Positions 20,670 to 33,238 of a stretch of 64,000 nucleotides of DNA are shown piece after piece. Made by a program: the position numbers and the translations under genes. The notes beneath the pieces are model-generated. The model had not been told where the DNA came from. It worked only from the letters and a program-made list of their open reading frames with translations, and searched no databases. Source of the DNA: Rugalucina vietnamica (taxonomy: Eukaryota; Mollusca; Bivalvia; Lucinida; Lucinidae); the NCBI GenBank assembly GCA_964017185.1, contig OZ024882.1, forward strand, positions 44,127,431-44,191,430. Direction: 5' to 3'. Numbering within the stretch: the stretch's first letter is position 1; each line of letters starts with the position of its first letter.

Positions 20670-21345
20670 AAGCAGAGCAAATCACGAGTGCGCGGCGCGA
20701 GTGATTTATCTGCGTACATCTGACCGACAAAACAGTGATATATTACTCAAAAATTCACGCACTAGAGCTGGGCCCAGTAACTCGAAGCCATCGTAAGATC
20801 CCCTACTTACGACATACTTAAGATGACCACCTTAAAATTTACGCCCTTGCTTTTCCAATTACTCTAAGCTATCGTTACTTTTTCAAATGAAAGGTGCTAC
20901 TTCGTAAGATAAAACGACGCCAAAGTTACGGTGCTGTTAAGTTGTCACGGTGACTTAAGGTCATTTTCAGTTATTCACCATAATCCCTTAGGCTAAGAGA
21001 TACTTAAGTTGGTCGTAAGTTGATCTAACGCATAAGACGGCTTTGAGTTACCAACCCCTGATCTATTTGGATTCTAACACACAATAAACGGAATAAATCA
21101 TTTAAAACCATTAGTTTATTTAACTTTCCACCATTGCGCTGAAGTGATCCCGCCAAACTTTTGACTGCACCGTAAATGTTTATATATTTTTTTACGTTTT
21201 GAACGCGTTGAAATTACGTTACACCGTCTAACGTCAAGGTAACGTGACTTTTGGGATAGCAGACGTTATAATTTAATCAAAAAGGCGTCAAAACGGCGCA
21301 AATTAACGTCACGCTAATATCACTCAATATATCACTGCACTTTAC
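20670..21345. mobile_element. Palindromic non-coding element
   Basis: An inner pair, GCCCAGTAACTCGAAGCCAT (about 20771) and, inverted, GGTAACTCAAAGCCGTCTTA (about 21037-21056). An outer pair, AGTGATATATTACTC (20732) and AATATATCACTGCAC (21325-21339). It looks like a foldback MITE. At 21367-21410 a 25-bp segment (GGGTGTATTAGAATAATTGA) is duplicated. Confidence 0.45.
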
Positions 21346-21627
21346 CATTTACTGAACGTCCCAGGTAGGGTGTATTAGAATAATTGACAGGGTGTATTAG
21401 AATAATTGACAAATGTTCACCTGGAATCAGCAGAAGAGGATGAATGACCTTGCAATGTTTTTCAAGACCATATCTCAATGAAACAAACTACATGGCGTGA
21501 GGATCTTAGTGGGTGTTAATAGTTCATAGGGTCTATTCGTATTTAAAATAGAAAAAATGCCCACGCGCAAATTGTTGTCTTATAGAAAATTGTTTATCAT
21601 GAAAAAAAACAAAAACAAACAAACAAA

Positions 21628-21629
<2 letters not shown>

Positions 21630-21667
<38 letters not shown>

Positions 21668-21692
21668 ATGAAAAAAAAAACAAAAAAAAAAA
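21630..21692. repeat. Poly(A)-rich tract
   Basis: CAAA repeats followed by an A-run of more than 35 nt, interrupted by CATG. Confidence 0.9.
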
Positions 21693-21784
21693 CGCAGATT
21701 TCATAACTCTTCTATCAGTTACCTCGTATAAACTGTATTAATTAATTACAACCCTTTACCACTGGTTTTGGCCTTTCATCGTTC

Positions 21785-22046
21785 CATCACGATAACATGT
21801 CCATATAATATACGCACTCATTCCCCACTGTTAAAAAGTAAATCTGGGGTACGCAGGAGTATACAATTGTTCTTAGTTTTGTATTTTTGTTCCAAAACGA
21901 TTATTTTGGATACTCGCTGAGGCGGACCTAACGTGTACCCACAATCTAGGTTTGAACAACACTATCAAAAATATCATTTCTAAAATAAATTTTCAATTTT
22001 TACGTCTGAAAAAATCTGTACATTGCATGAGCAAGTTTTGAAAATG
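21785..22046 (-). mobile_element. MITE family A, copy 6
   Basis: Reverse orientation: CATCACGATAACATGTCC to GAGCAAGTTTTGAAAATG. The central palindrome is decayed (CTCGCTGAGGCGGACC). Confidence 0.7.
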
Positions 22047-22225
22047 CTACTCACATTTCCGTTTCTTTAACACAACTCGACCATTACCACAGGAGATGTA
22101 CCGGTATAACAAACAACAATACAACAATCAAATGCTAAGTTTTAATTGATTTCCAAATTGCATATTTAAAACACATCAAATATGCTAATTGTCAAATGAA
22201 ATACTCATAGTTTGAATGGGCGTTC

Positions 22226-24730
22226 CTAAGAACATTTTGGTAGTTCGGTCGTCAAGAATGTTTTCACTGATTCACCATTGCCACATCTTGCATAGATATT
22301 TATAGCAGACACGTTCCATGGTTTCAGATACGACATTGCATGACACGAACATTCAATACGTTTGCCACTTAAGTAAAAGGTTTGAATGTTCTTAAGACCA
22401 GTCATTGCCTTAGGTATATGTCCAAGCATTGTGTTATCAAAATCAATTGTACTGAGAACCGGAGTGTGTGTAAATGCATATGACGATACATAGATCAACG
22501 GATTACCATAAAGTTGAAGATATCTGAGATCTTGTAATCGTTGAAAATCAAAATCTTCGACGGTTTTAATTTGATTGTTGTTAATATAGAGATTTCTTAG
22601 ATTTGTTGCCCTATTGACTGCAGATGGTATGGTACTAAACTTGTTGGAACTCATATACAGATTTGTCAGGGAAGCCAAACCTTTGATGGAGGTACTGTCT
22701 ATAAATTCAAGAAGATTATTACTTAAATCAAGTGTTTGTAAGTTTGGAAATATGGTTACAAGCTTTGGAAAGACTGTTAGTTTATTATTCTGAAGTGTAA
22801 TAGAGGTAACAGTGGTCATTCTGTGAGTGCATTCGTCAAATATCGAGGCGTTATATTTACTGAGGTTCGGTGAATAGTTTAGTGTAAATGTTGTCAGTGA
22901 TTTAAGCCTACAAACAGGGGCGGGGACACTTTCAAAGTTAGAGTAAGACATAGCTAATGAAGTAAGAGAATGCTCAAAAGTTTGAAATACTGTGGAGTGC
23001 AAAAGGGGAAATTGAATATTGTTTATTGTCAGAGATGATAGTTTTGTAAGAGCATTTAGCTCAGTTGGAAATCTAGAAAACTTTTTTACTGACAGGGCGA
23101 ATGTATTAAGATTGCTGCTTATGCTTGTTAGGATACTTGCGTCAAGAAGCACAAGGGGATTTAGATGTAGATAAAGGGTTTGTAACGCGGAGAGTTCTGT
23201 TAGAGCTTGTGGAACATGCGTTAGGTTATTATTGTTAAGATCGAGAAGCCTCACGGCTTTGTCTATTCCACTGAACGCATGTGGCTCTATGCTAGCAATA
23301 TGGTTATTTGTTAAGTAGACAAAAGCACTAGATGCGTTAATTGATGACAGGTTTTGAAAAGCATATGCCGGAATTAACGTCAACTGGTTATTTTGAAAGT
23401 ACAAATATACGGTAGAGTGCTGTTCTTTGCTTTCGGAGATCACTGGAACTTGAAAAAGTTGTTTGCTGTCGCATCTGATATAGTTCGTATTGCACGTGCA
23501 TGGCGGTGGTACCACACAGTGGGAATCGAAGAGAAACGCAGTGGTAACCCCGATCAGGCTTGCACACACAAGCAATAAGACCTGGAAATATACATTATTA
23601 TATGGAAATGGAATATAATCAAAATTAATGTGTATTCAAATAAATGAATGTAATATGTCACCAAGTTACGCTTTGTATACTTTAAAGCAAAACGTTTTGT
23701 ATATATTGAACAATTAATTTATATATACAGCAATCAGTCAGCTAAACAATATCATTTTCTAATCCCGATGCGGCTCTATCAGGTATCCACAATTAGTGTT
23801 TTGGATTAAATAGGTATACCCCTGCAAACCCCAGTTCTTTTATATATATGATGGGTTTAATGGTGTTTCGATAGATAATGAACTAGGCATATTAAGAGAC
23901 TCATTAAACAAACACTAACCATTGGCTTATTACGTTGGAAAAGAATTCCATCAAACACATGTATTAAACGCGAAAGCCTACTTCAATAAGGCCATCCTTA
24001 AAAACGTTTGTTTACAATTGCCTACCCAGTGGATTGAAGCGTGAGTAGGTATATCATGTCGGACTTTTTGCATAAAAATAAATGTGCAAAAGTTGGTCTT
24101 TTACATGTATTGCATGGCATGTAATACCGTGGTATTTGTTCTAATTAGCTTTCAGTGCGCTTAACTTTTCACTATAACTAAAGGTTAAGATGACATAATA
24201 TCGTTCTAATTAGCGCACACTACGGACGAAAAATAAACATCAACTGCTGAAATAATCATGCCATAAAATATAATTGATCATGCCAGTTAAGTGTTCCAGT
24301 CATTGCACAATGACGATTACTCATTTAAAGTTCAGATTCACTGTAACAGTTGCAAAAACGGTATTACAACAAAAGATTGTCGTAAAATACTAACATGCAG
24401 TGTGCGCTTAAGCATAAACTTTCGGAAAAAAAACTTTTGGAGCACGTGCTCTAATTCGAACGAATACGGTAAAACAAAAGGTAAAAATAAACAGGTGCTA
24501 AATGCTGCTTGCAGGCAAATTGTAAGTGGAGTAGAGCTAACTTACTTTAGTAACTGGAAATGCTACTGTAGTTGATTGATTAAGGAACATTTTGCCAAAT
24601 CAAATCATTCTAAAAAAAATCCACAAAGTTGGTAGGCAGAAAAATAGTGGGTCGGTAAGCAATTGCAAACAAATAAAATTTTATTTACGCCTAAAATGGT
24701 GATTACCTTTTTAGATAGGAATAAAGCCAT
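22226..24730 (-). CDS. Secreted leucine-rich-repeat protein, gene 1 (two exons)
   Basis: Coding exons on -: 24730-24707 (MALFLSKK) and 23581-22226 (1356 nt), giving 459 aa. Exon 2 has a good acceptor (TATATTTCCAG|GTC) but no in-frame ATG near its start. The small exon restores one with matching phase and donor AAG|GTAATC, giving a signal peptide MALFLSKKVLLLVCASLIG. An N-terminal Cys cap (CVVPPPCTCNTNYIRC, about 30-45) is followed by about 14 LRRs (for example LRNLYINNNQIKTVEDFDF) and a C-terminal Cys cap (ECSCHAMSYL to KCS). No membrane anchor. Such LRR-only proteins bind ligands or partners outside the cell; this one resembles the mollusc and crustacean proteins often named after the Oplophorus luciferase non-catalytic subunit. 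Candidate poly(A) signal ATTAAA at 22141-22146. Exon 2 is secure; exon 1 is likely. Confidence 0.8.
23765..23875 (+). mobile_element. MITE family A fragment (intron of LRR gene 1)
   Basis: A decayed piece carrying TATCCACAATTAGTGTTTTGG, GGTATACCCCTGCAAACCCC and a degenerate right part. Confidence 0.5.
24125..24470. mobile_element. MITE family B, copy 1 (intron of LRR gene 1)
   Basis: Inverted ends TACCGTGGTATTTGTTCTAA and TTCGAACGAATACGGTA. Internal landmarks shared with 49688-50037: CAGTGCGCTTAACTTTTC, AATATCGTTCTAATTAGCGC and CAGTGTGCGCTTAAGC. Confidence 0.8.
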
Positions 24731-25128
24731 ATCACTCATTCTAAAATAAGCAGCGCATCCCCTGTCTCGGGGTGTTAAATAAAAATTGGAGTGACATTGT
24801 TCAATACATCACCAAGGTTGGCTGTATTTTCAAAATTTGGTACTATTGCCATTTAAACCGAATAAAGTAAAATACCCAGTTATGTTTTTTAAGATCTCTG
24901 GTAGTAGTGAATAATGCATGACCCCACCAAAAACGGCATGTCACAAACTGAAATGCAAAAATTCAAAAGGCGATAGAATGAACAAATTCTATTTTCACAC
25001 GAAACAACATCGTTCGATTTACTTAATTTGACATTATCTTTTGGTAAAAGAAATGGTTATTTTATATCTTGTAAACAAACAAAAATATCAAACATCAAAA
25101 ATCGAAAAAAGCATGTCACAGAGTTTCT

Positions 25129-26590
25129 GTAATTTACGTGACGCTATAGAAGATTGTCCAAATCTTAATACTACTTTTTCTTATTGCAGACCAAACTGTG
25201 TCAATTAAATAGTTGAATATGTCCTTTATATGGATAACATATGGATTTTTCATTTTGCTTTAATATTTTGGTCAAATATATCTAATCCCCCTGCTTAACC
25301 ATTGCGTCCCTTTTAAGATGTAATCATACGTGACACCATTTTTCTACAAATCCAACATGGTATTTGAAACAACGTTATTTGAATATGAAAGTATGGAGGA
25401 TGAATACATCTCACAAAAATCAAAGTTAATATCAAACGACCCTAAGGTGTTTTTTTCGGATGCTAAAGTTGAAAATGTAATAAACGTGACAGTAATTTAC
25501 GTGACGGTACTTACTTTCAAAATGTCAACATGACATATTATATAGCTAAGATTGTGCTTTGAATCAGCATCAATAAATGTTTTAATGTCCATTATATACT
25601 TTTCAGTAGTTAAGTATACGGAATATGATGTTTTTTCAAGCAGTGTCACGTAAATTACGCATTTGTCACGTAAAATACAAAGGTAGTTTAAGTCTATTTA
25701 TCAGTTATAGTTGAAAACAGTTGGATCTAAAAGGATCACACCTCCTTCAATCAAAGACATAGCAATACTACATTTGTTATTCGCATTTGTCCATTCCAAA
25801 ATACTGACCAACAGAAAAATATCAGCCCTGAGATTAATATACATTTTTATCAATATAAAACAGTTTTGTTTTACTAAATAATTACGTGGTTAATTAATCG
25901 AAGGATTTACTTTTTGTGCAGACTGGTTCAAATTCCATGCTTCATTTTAAGTTAGCAAAAACTCAAACATATCTAAGTTTAAAAATAATGTAGGTGACTT
26001 AAATATTACCATCACGTAAATTACAGTATTCTGTCACGTATATTACATTTTTATAATATGTTGTGCAAAAAGTAAAACAATATTAAAAAATGAAATAGGA
26101 TCACACAAGATTGTCTGTTTGGAGTAAACGTATCCAGATAAAGTCTTTCAGATAATATTTAATGCCATTGTGTATTTGTATTGCAAAAATAATTTATGTT
26201 GCGGTTTGCAAGTAATTTACGTGACGCTGAATAAAACAAGACCTGCCATATAACAAGATGTATTTAGAAAAGTAATTATAAGCTCCGCCACTCATGTAGG
26301 ACAAATCTAATTATCATTACATGTTTTGATATAATTCTGATGTACAGGTCAGATGTTATTATAGTTGCAAGTTAACAACATATAAAAAATCTGAATTAAG
26401 AAGCCTGCATCATACACATATTATCTAACATTTTTCGATAGTAGATATGAAAGGACATTTATTGTTTGATTTAATCTACTTTATATTGCTCTTTATCTGA
26501 GAAACTGAAGTCTGCTAGTCAGATATATACGTTGAGTTTGTGTTATGGTTACATTTAGTTCATATGTAGTGCGTCACGTTGATTACCAAA
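25129..26590. repeat. Recurrent GTAATTTACGTGACG motif array
   Basis: The 15-mer or its reverse complement occurs at 25129-25143, 25492-25506, 25644-25658, 25665-25678 (variant), 26012-26024, 26033-26046 (variant) and 26212-26226, with a weaker match near 26571. It appears in both orientations in otherwise AT-rich DNA without a clear period. Confidence 0.6.
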
Positions 26591-26968
26591 TTGGATTATA
26601 CCCATCAAGTTTCAAAATGATGTAGAAATTGCAAGAATATCGGGAAGGTGGTGAAATTTTACAGGATGAAGCCTGAATGATCCACAATAGTGATGGTATG
26701 TCGAAAAAGTGTAATTCTAAAAGTTTATTTTTCTTCATTTTTTTCTCCAGGATTTGCACCTTATTTTAGAATGAGTGCATGGTTTCTTCGACGTTTTTAG
26801 TCTTCGATTAACCTCAACCTGGACAAATAGATATAAACATATACATGTATGAATGTAAGCTATATTGTCGGCAAAATATTATTTCATTATAATTACCATG
26901 ACTATTTTGTCAGTTCTATTTTTGCGTTTGATCCATTCAATACTCTAGTTTCCCTTATGCAAGACCTT

Positions 26969-27225
26969 TTTAACTTACTTGAGCCACAAGCTCATTTGTG
27001 AGCTTATATATAGCTCTGGCGTCGTGGTCGTCGTCGTTTTTGTTGTCGGCGTCGTTGTCATCCACAACGTTAAAACATCTCTGGACCCGCTACTAACTTC
27101 ATGTGGATCGGAGTGCATATATACATGTAGCATGTTCCAGGTCACATGACCAAAATGGCCAACAGGGACATAAATATCAAAAAACCTTAAAATCTCAAGA
27201 ACAAGATGACTTGAACCTTGAATTT
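26969..27225 (+). mobile_element. Tandem-repeat element family D, degraded relic
   Basis: The starting hairpin (AACTTACTTGAGCC / TTTGTGAGCTTATA), a GTCGTCGTCG-rich stretch, and CCAGGTCACATGACCAAAATGG are recognisable; the rest is lost. Confidence 0.55.
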
Positions 27226-27229
27226 TCAT

Positions 27230-27358
27230 ATTTAAGAAGAAGCAATTGTACTGTCTGTGTATCGAAAACAAAGGCGCTGCTGATCTGTTCTCTTCCTGCA
27301 TATCTGCGGCTTTGTTTTCGCATATGCAGGAACCCGTTATTTCCGCGTCGTGGCTCAA
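27230..27358. mobile_element. MITE family C fragment
   Basis: CGAAAACAAAGGCGCTGCTG and TTTGTTTTCGCATATGCAGG, and the CGCGTCGTGGCTCA tip, match 29408-29644. Confidence 0.6.
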
Positions 27359-27485
27359 ATGTTAAGGAGAATAAATGCTTGCATAATTCACTATATAATG
27401 TTAATCTTTCAGTAGTTTGCATCTTTGTATAAATCATAAATACAGTCTCCTTCACCAGCAAAGTCACTGTTGGCTGATTTGTAAT

Positions 27486-27690
27486 GGATAGCGAGTTGAC
27501 CTAGTGGTAGAGCGTCGTATACGAAAACCGAAAAGTTATGGGTTTGGATCTCCACTAGGGTACCGTACGGCTGCCTTCAGCCAGACAAATTTACTCCCGT
27601 AAGGACCTAAGAAGCGGTGGCTCCGCCCAGGCATGACTCGAACTGTGTTGACAGGGAGTATAAACGCGGCAATACAATTCATTTTAGCAA
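27486..27690 (+). mobile_element. tRNA-like SINE (different family)
   Basis: Box-A-like TGACCTAGTGGTAGAGC and box-B-like GGTTTGGATCTCC, followed by a body without a clear poly(A) or trinucleotide tail. Confidence 0.45.
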
Positions 27691-28098
27691 AACAATATAA
27701 TTTGCATTGATATTCACTCTTGTTTGACAGACACTGTAACGCCCATTGACTCTTGTAGATGGATTCAGTTATCTTAAAAGTGTTGAGGGCTGAGCGATAC
27801 TTTATATATACTAGTCAAAAGTTCTAACTGAACACCTAGAATGCATCATTAAACAGGCAATTTTGAATATAAACTTTAACCTTCTCTGTATGCTCTATTA
27901 TCAGCAGCAGGTATATGAAATTTTCGGCGATATTAATGACAAGAACACAACTCTAATTAAGCTTAAAAACTAAAAACAATCATCGACAAATGTTGTAAAA
28001 TGTTTTGTTAAAAATTTCGGAAGTTTGTGACAGCCTTGTCATGTTTGTTCCGACAAATGGGAAAATCGAGTTTTTGTGAGCTCTGTCTATCATTTCCA
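27691..28098. other. No gene recognised
   Basis: AT-rich sequence with no repeat family or exon that I can support. Confidence 0.4.
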
Positions 28099-28376
28099 CA
28101 TTACGAAAACTTGCCAATGCAATAAACAGATTTTTTGTTGTAGTAAAAATTCTAAAATTTCATCAGAAACGTATTGATATTTTTCTTATTTTTGCTCAAA
28201 ATAAAGATTGTGGGTACACGTTAGAACCGCCTCACCGAGGCGGTTCTAACGAGTACCCACAATCTATGTTTTAGAGCAAAAATAAGAAAAATAAGTATAC
28301 GCCTGCAATTCCCCGTTTTTCTATATAAAAGTGGGACTCAAGGGGGTATACATCACACGGACATGTTTTCGTTATG
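28099..28376 (+). mobile_element. MITE family A, copy 7 (complete)
   Basis: One of the best-preserved copies: CATTACGAAAACTTGCC at the left, ACATGTTTTCGTTATG at the right, and an almost perfect central palindrome (about 28186-28290). Confidence 0.85.
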
Positions 28377-29407
28377 TCATGTTTAGACACCTTCAGGTGA
28401 ATATACTATGAATTCACATGTTTTACTACGTATTGGTAAATTTTCAAAAAATCTCAAAATCTGTGATATTTATAAAAATGTGTAAACAAATATCGGTAGA
28501 GACAATTTGAATGTTTGGTGTTTTTCCAAGTTGGAAGGACATCTTTGTTGACATTCGTTCTTAATTTTAACAAATCATATGCTTAAACCCATTTTATCAG
28601 TTTATTAAATAATATTCAATACGGGTTTGTCAGAAAAATGAATGTGAAAATTGTCCGATTAGAACTTTCGACTAGTTCGTATATTAAAAACGTACCTAAA
28701 ATTTTGTTTTATTTTTCGCCTTTTTGCCTGAAGTCTTAATTTTAATTTACTGTTGCTTTCCCTTTCAACATATCACCAGAAACAATATTACTGGTGCGAA
28801 AGTCTGCAACTAGAGCATGGCTCTGGGCATGGATATTGTAATCATATGTCTTATCTATGCAGGTCTTAAAATGACCAGTCATTCAACCTTATTCAGTGTG
28901 GCTATGATTTAAAGAGAATTCGTCGTATCTATGATAACGATACTTCCTTTACAATATAACAAAGTCTAAGATTCTTACAGTGGCGACAAACATCGATGTC
29001 GGTTTATTACAGTATCTTCTTTATTATTTAGTATCAAAATACGCTGAACGTAACTATAGGAATCTCCTTGAATGAGTATACTTATTTCAGTTTACAATGA
29101 TCAATATTCTAACACGACGTTAGAATTGAAACACACTTGTGATGTTTTCAGTAGCAAGGATTCTGGCTACTGCCCTGCCGCATTTGGTCAGTCGTAGATG
29201 TTTGTCAGCTGAGTGTAAAAATGACATGGTGTATTAACATAAATTAAAATAAGGCTTGTTGTACTCTGGGAACATGTTTCAACATCTATGGCTGTAATCA
29301 GTCTATGATTAAAGCTGCATATTTAATTAAACAAACACACAATATGTTCTCAACATTTACTGAACACAACACAGATACATTGTGCTACACAGTCAGGTAT
29401 ACAATAA
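28377..29407. other. No gene recognised
   Basis: AT-rich intergenic sequence between MITEs A and C. Nothing supportable was seen. Confidence 0.4.
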
Positions 29408-29644
29408 TGAGCCGCATCATGAGAAAACCGGATTTTTGCTTATGCGAAAACAAACGCGCAGATCAGCTTCGCAGTAACTGCGAAGCTGATCAGCGCCTTT
29501 GTTTTCGCTACTCGGATAGTACAATTCCTCTTCTACTTAAATCCGAAATTTCAAGCTTCTAGCTCTTTTCTGAGCTTGTACAGGCCGGTTTGTGTCAGAC
29601 ATGGTTGGAAACCCCGAAGACCGGTTTTCTCGCGTCGCGGCTCA
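29408..29644. mobile_element. MITE family C, copy 1
   Basis: Ends TGAGCCGCATCATGAGAAAA and, inverted, TGAGCCGCGACGCGAGAAAA. The centre holds a perfect short hairpin (CAGCTTCGCAG and CTGCGAAGCTG). Related in inverse orientation to 59578-59813. Confidence 0.8.
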
Positions 29645-30540
29645 GTCATGTGTATCGTTATGATCTGAAACCTACAGTTGTAGTTTTAACGCGTTTTCCG
29701 TCAGTACACAGGCACGAAACACGTACGCAAAGTCAAGGGGGTGGGGTAACATAATTGTGTATAGTATTGTTTTCGTTCTGGTGACCACATGATTGTTCTC
29801 ATCAAATTACTTTTTTTATTAGAATGTCTTTCACTGAAAATTAGATTTGCTTTGTTGAGGAGGATTATAACAAACTTACCATAAAAGCATGAATTTGCCA
29901 ATTATCTGTTAGTAATGCCACTTGTTGGCAAAACTCACACTTGATGATGATTATATACACGGAACAACGTTTAAACCTATTGACATGGTATTTAGATAGT
30001 ACTGCTAATGCTCAGGCTTTTCGAAGTTTTCATTACCAAAATATAGTAGCAACTAGTGAAAAAAGCCTTTTTGACATACGAAATGGGTGTTCTTTCAGTC
30101 GGTATCTATCCAAATTAAGTCTGGTGCCATGCAAACAAAACATATTTATACTCGGATTTTTTTTTTCAATGTGCAGGGCAGGGCTTAGCTAAGCCCAGCC
30201 TTGGATGATTTCATTGTTGAGAAAGGGTCCCAGAGCTGACAATGTATAATTGAGGTAAAGGTGACTATGCTTGTTGTCTTTGTCCTATACCTGTGTTTCA
30301 CCTGAATGATTTCAAATAAGGTGAAGTGTATGGTAGACACACAAAAACGTTAACATTTTGTTTCTAAAATATAACCATACAGCTACACTCAAATATTTCT
30401 ATCGAGTTAGCCAATACCTCGTTTTTTGTCAGCAACTCTTTGCTTTACTGATGGTACATGACCGCAGTATAAGGTCAATAAAGTACCATTCGAAAAAATA
30501 AAGCGATTCGGAGAACCAGCTGATTTTGCTTATTTTTCCT
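29645..30540. other. No gene recognised
   Basis: AT-rich. Open frames at 29701-29901 and 29941-30192 lack domains, and I do not consider them genes. Confidence 0.4.
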
Positions 30541-30544
30541 ACAA

Positions 30545-32135
30545 GGTCCTACAAGGTCAGCTCGGTCAAATTAGCAGCAAATTTGCTGCATCAAAAACGG
30601 TCAAGTTAGCAGCAATTTTACTGAAGCAAAATCGGTCATGTGTTATGTAGCAGCAATTTTGTTACAGCAAATGCAGTCAAGTTAAGGGCAATTAGCGTTA
30701 AAATTAAATTTGCTGCAGCAAAATACAGCCAAGTTAGCGGCAATTTTGCTGCAGCGAAATTGGTCAAGTTAGCAGCTATTTTTAAGCGAAAAACAGTCAA
30801 GTAAGCAGCAATTTCGCTTGCAGCGAACAATTTTGTCGCAGATTGCTTTGGTTTTAATCTAGGTGATAGCGCATAAGAAAATGACAATTAATGCCACAAT
30901 CACGTCTTTTCGACGTCACCTACGACCAATGTTCAACAAAAAAGTTCCATGTAAGTGGAAATGTTTGTCGCCATTTTTTATTATTTCATTATTTTTTTTT
31001 TTCTTTTTCGTCTGGCTGTGGTCGCTTTGTAGAAAATGATGATGAATGCTGCGACAGAACTTTTCTAGACCACATATTACCAACGTTATGGAAAATGTTG
31101 CCGATATTTTACAGTTTCGTCTGGCTGTGAGTGCTATAGGAAACGAACACTTATGCCGCAAACAAGACTTTTCTATCCCACCCATAACATAGCTTTAGGA
31201 CAAAAGTTCCCTGCCAGCAGTAAAAGTGTCCCTAGACTGGGTAATAGGTGGGATATAAAACGTTTGCTTGTGATGACATTCATCATCGTTTCTTATAGCG
31301 CTCATAGACAGACTTAAACGAAAACGAGAGACCAAATTGTCCCGTAGCTCACCTTAGTGATTTGCTCATCAGTGTAAGCTTCAAGATAGACGATGATACT
31401 CTGTAGCCTTGTCTGTATGGACCACATGGGCACAATTGACAGTATTTATAAAGAGGAGTACTGTATACTGATTTGCACTAAATATGAAAGCTATGGGCCT
31501 TGTGGTTTAGAAAACTTTTTTGTTCAATTTAATGCAATCATTCTCCCATCTCAGTGATGCTTCAGATTAAATTTGATCGCATTTGGCATGGTCTTAGAGA
31601 TAGTCATATTTGAAAGTGTAAACGGATGAACACACAAACGGATGCATGGACGCCGGCTTAAGTACCCTGATCCTATAAGCTCACCTTGTGAGGGCATAAG
31701 GAAGCTAAAATATCGGCCACAAAAATCAACTTTTAATGCTAGTGACTGGGAACTTTTGTCCAGAACTCGGGTCACAGGCGGCATAGAAAAATCATGTTTG
31801 CGACATTCATCATTGTTTTCTAATGCGCTCACAGTCATACAAAAACAAAAAACGTTGTCGACAAAAATTTTCCTCTTTTAATGATGACAGGGAATTTTTG
31901 TCTGTAACTCGGGTAATATGAGAGATAGAAAAGGTGTGTTTTTGTGGAATTTATCTTTTTCGCTATTGCGATAATAGCTATATTTAAACGAAAACAATAG
32001 GTGACAAAAGGTTTCGCTGCAGCTAATTTGACCGTTAATTGCTTTTTTTTTCTTTTTTTCTTTCTTTTTTTTTTTCTTTGCTGCTGCTGCTGCTGAAACA
32101 GATTCGCTGCTAACTTGACTGAGCTGTCAGTCAAA
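30545..32135. mobile_element. Foldback element with AAGTTAGCAGCAATTTTGCTGC repeats
   Basis: The left arm (30545-30830) is a run of about 45-bp units around CAAGTTAGCAGCAATTTTGC; the right arm (about 32010-32135) carries the inverse (GCTGCTAACTTGACTGAGC). Inside are further inverted units: CGTCTGGCTGTGGTCGC / CGTCTGGCTGTGAGTGC near 31008 and 31117, against CTTATAGCGCTCATAGACAG and TAATGCGCTCACAGTCATAC near 31295 and 31820. No transposase. Confidence 0.6.
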
Positions 32136-32639
32136 TTCAACAAATGTGTAGTATGACAGAACAACACTTTACAGATCTGTACTGTAACTTCCAGTAAGAA
32201 GTTATTGCACTTTTTTCTGCCACCTTCATTAGTTAATTAGTAATTTAAAGTAAGCCTGCATCATTTGATATTTACTCGCATTAGAATTTAAGTTTTAAAC
32301 TTGAAAGGAAAAACAGAGAGTCATACAACAAGAATGTTTACCAGGCATTTACTAAGGGAATTTTCAATATCGTCATACATAAATACAGTCATGTAGTACA
32401 GAATATTTTTCTGTGATAGTATGGTCTACCCATCATTTTCAGTGCATGAGGTTAAATTTTGACACTGATTGGTTCAACAATAACAAGTGGGCCAAAGTAA
32501 CAATCCAAGTGGGAACTACCTACTTTTAAATGTAATGGTCCATTTTGTCATTGTCAATTAAAAATTGACAGGCTCCTCCCTGCACATTGAAAAAAATCAG
32601 ACTATAATTATTGTTTAAATAAAGACAAGAAAATCTTAT

Positions 32640-32851
32640 CAAACAGTAGAAGTAGGCAATGATCAGGAAATGACGCAATCAGAAAGATATTCCAACTCCA
32701 AAAACCGAGGGGTGGGAAAAAACTAAAATGACACTTAGGTTCGTATACCAAGAAAACATATTGTGCGCCGAACGAGCAGCTATTCCTCAATAGGCGGCCA
32801 CTCAGTTACCCGAACTGAACTAAAAATATGAAAACGTGCATAAGCCTCAAC

Positions 32852-32886
<35 letters not shown>
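32640..32886. repeat. Dispersed repeat shared with 59880-60055, with poly(A)
   Basis: GCAATGATCAGGAAATGACGC, CAGAAAGATATTCC, CAAGAAAACATATTGTGCGCC and CACTCAGTTACC are all echoed in order at 59887-60036. The copy is followed by an A-run at 32857-32886, as expected of a retroposed sequence. Confidence 0.65.
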
Positions 32887-32888
<2 letters not shown>

Positions 32889-32965
32889 ACTCCTCCAAAA
32901 CACTTAACATTTAGAACCTCAACAGAAATATCGCCTTGAAACGATCAGTAATATAAAATTACTCG

Positions 32966-32986
32966 GGGTGGGGGGGGGGGGGGGGT
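32966..32986. repeat. Poly(G) run
   Basis: A homopolymer of about 17 G after GGGGT. Such runs are prone to assembly error. Confidence 0.85.
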
Positions 32987-33238
32987 TAAACCAATTTTAC
33001 AGGCGCCTAACTTCACCCTAATCCTCTACAGTGGTTCACAACATTTATTTAGGTATTCGGTCCCCATGGTGAATCTCTTACTAGTCAAGAATCATCAAGG
33101 ACAAACGAATAAATCATGATAATCGCCTTGATGAATCAAAAACGAGGACTCAACTGATTCATTGAGCTGCCCGACGATGGAGATCAAGCCGTTCTAGAAC
33201 AGGGGCTGTTTTCTGTAGCAGCCTTAGTTTTTGACCTG

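Noticed and set aside
29701-29901. First exon of LRR gene 1 at ATGCTTTTATG|GTAAGT on the - strand
   Set aside because: The phase does not match exon 2, whereas the 24-nt exon at 24707-24730 matches in phase and gives a signal peptide.
32966-32986. G-quadruplex regulatory site
   Set aside because: A single homopolymer G run in a repeat-rich stretch; more likely slippage or an assembly artefact, with no gene nearby to regulate.
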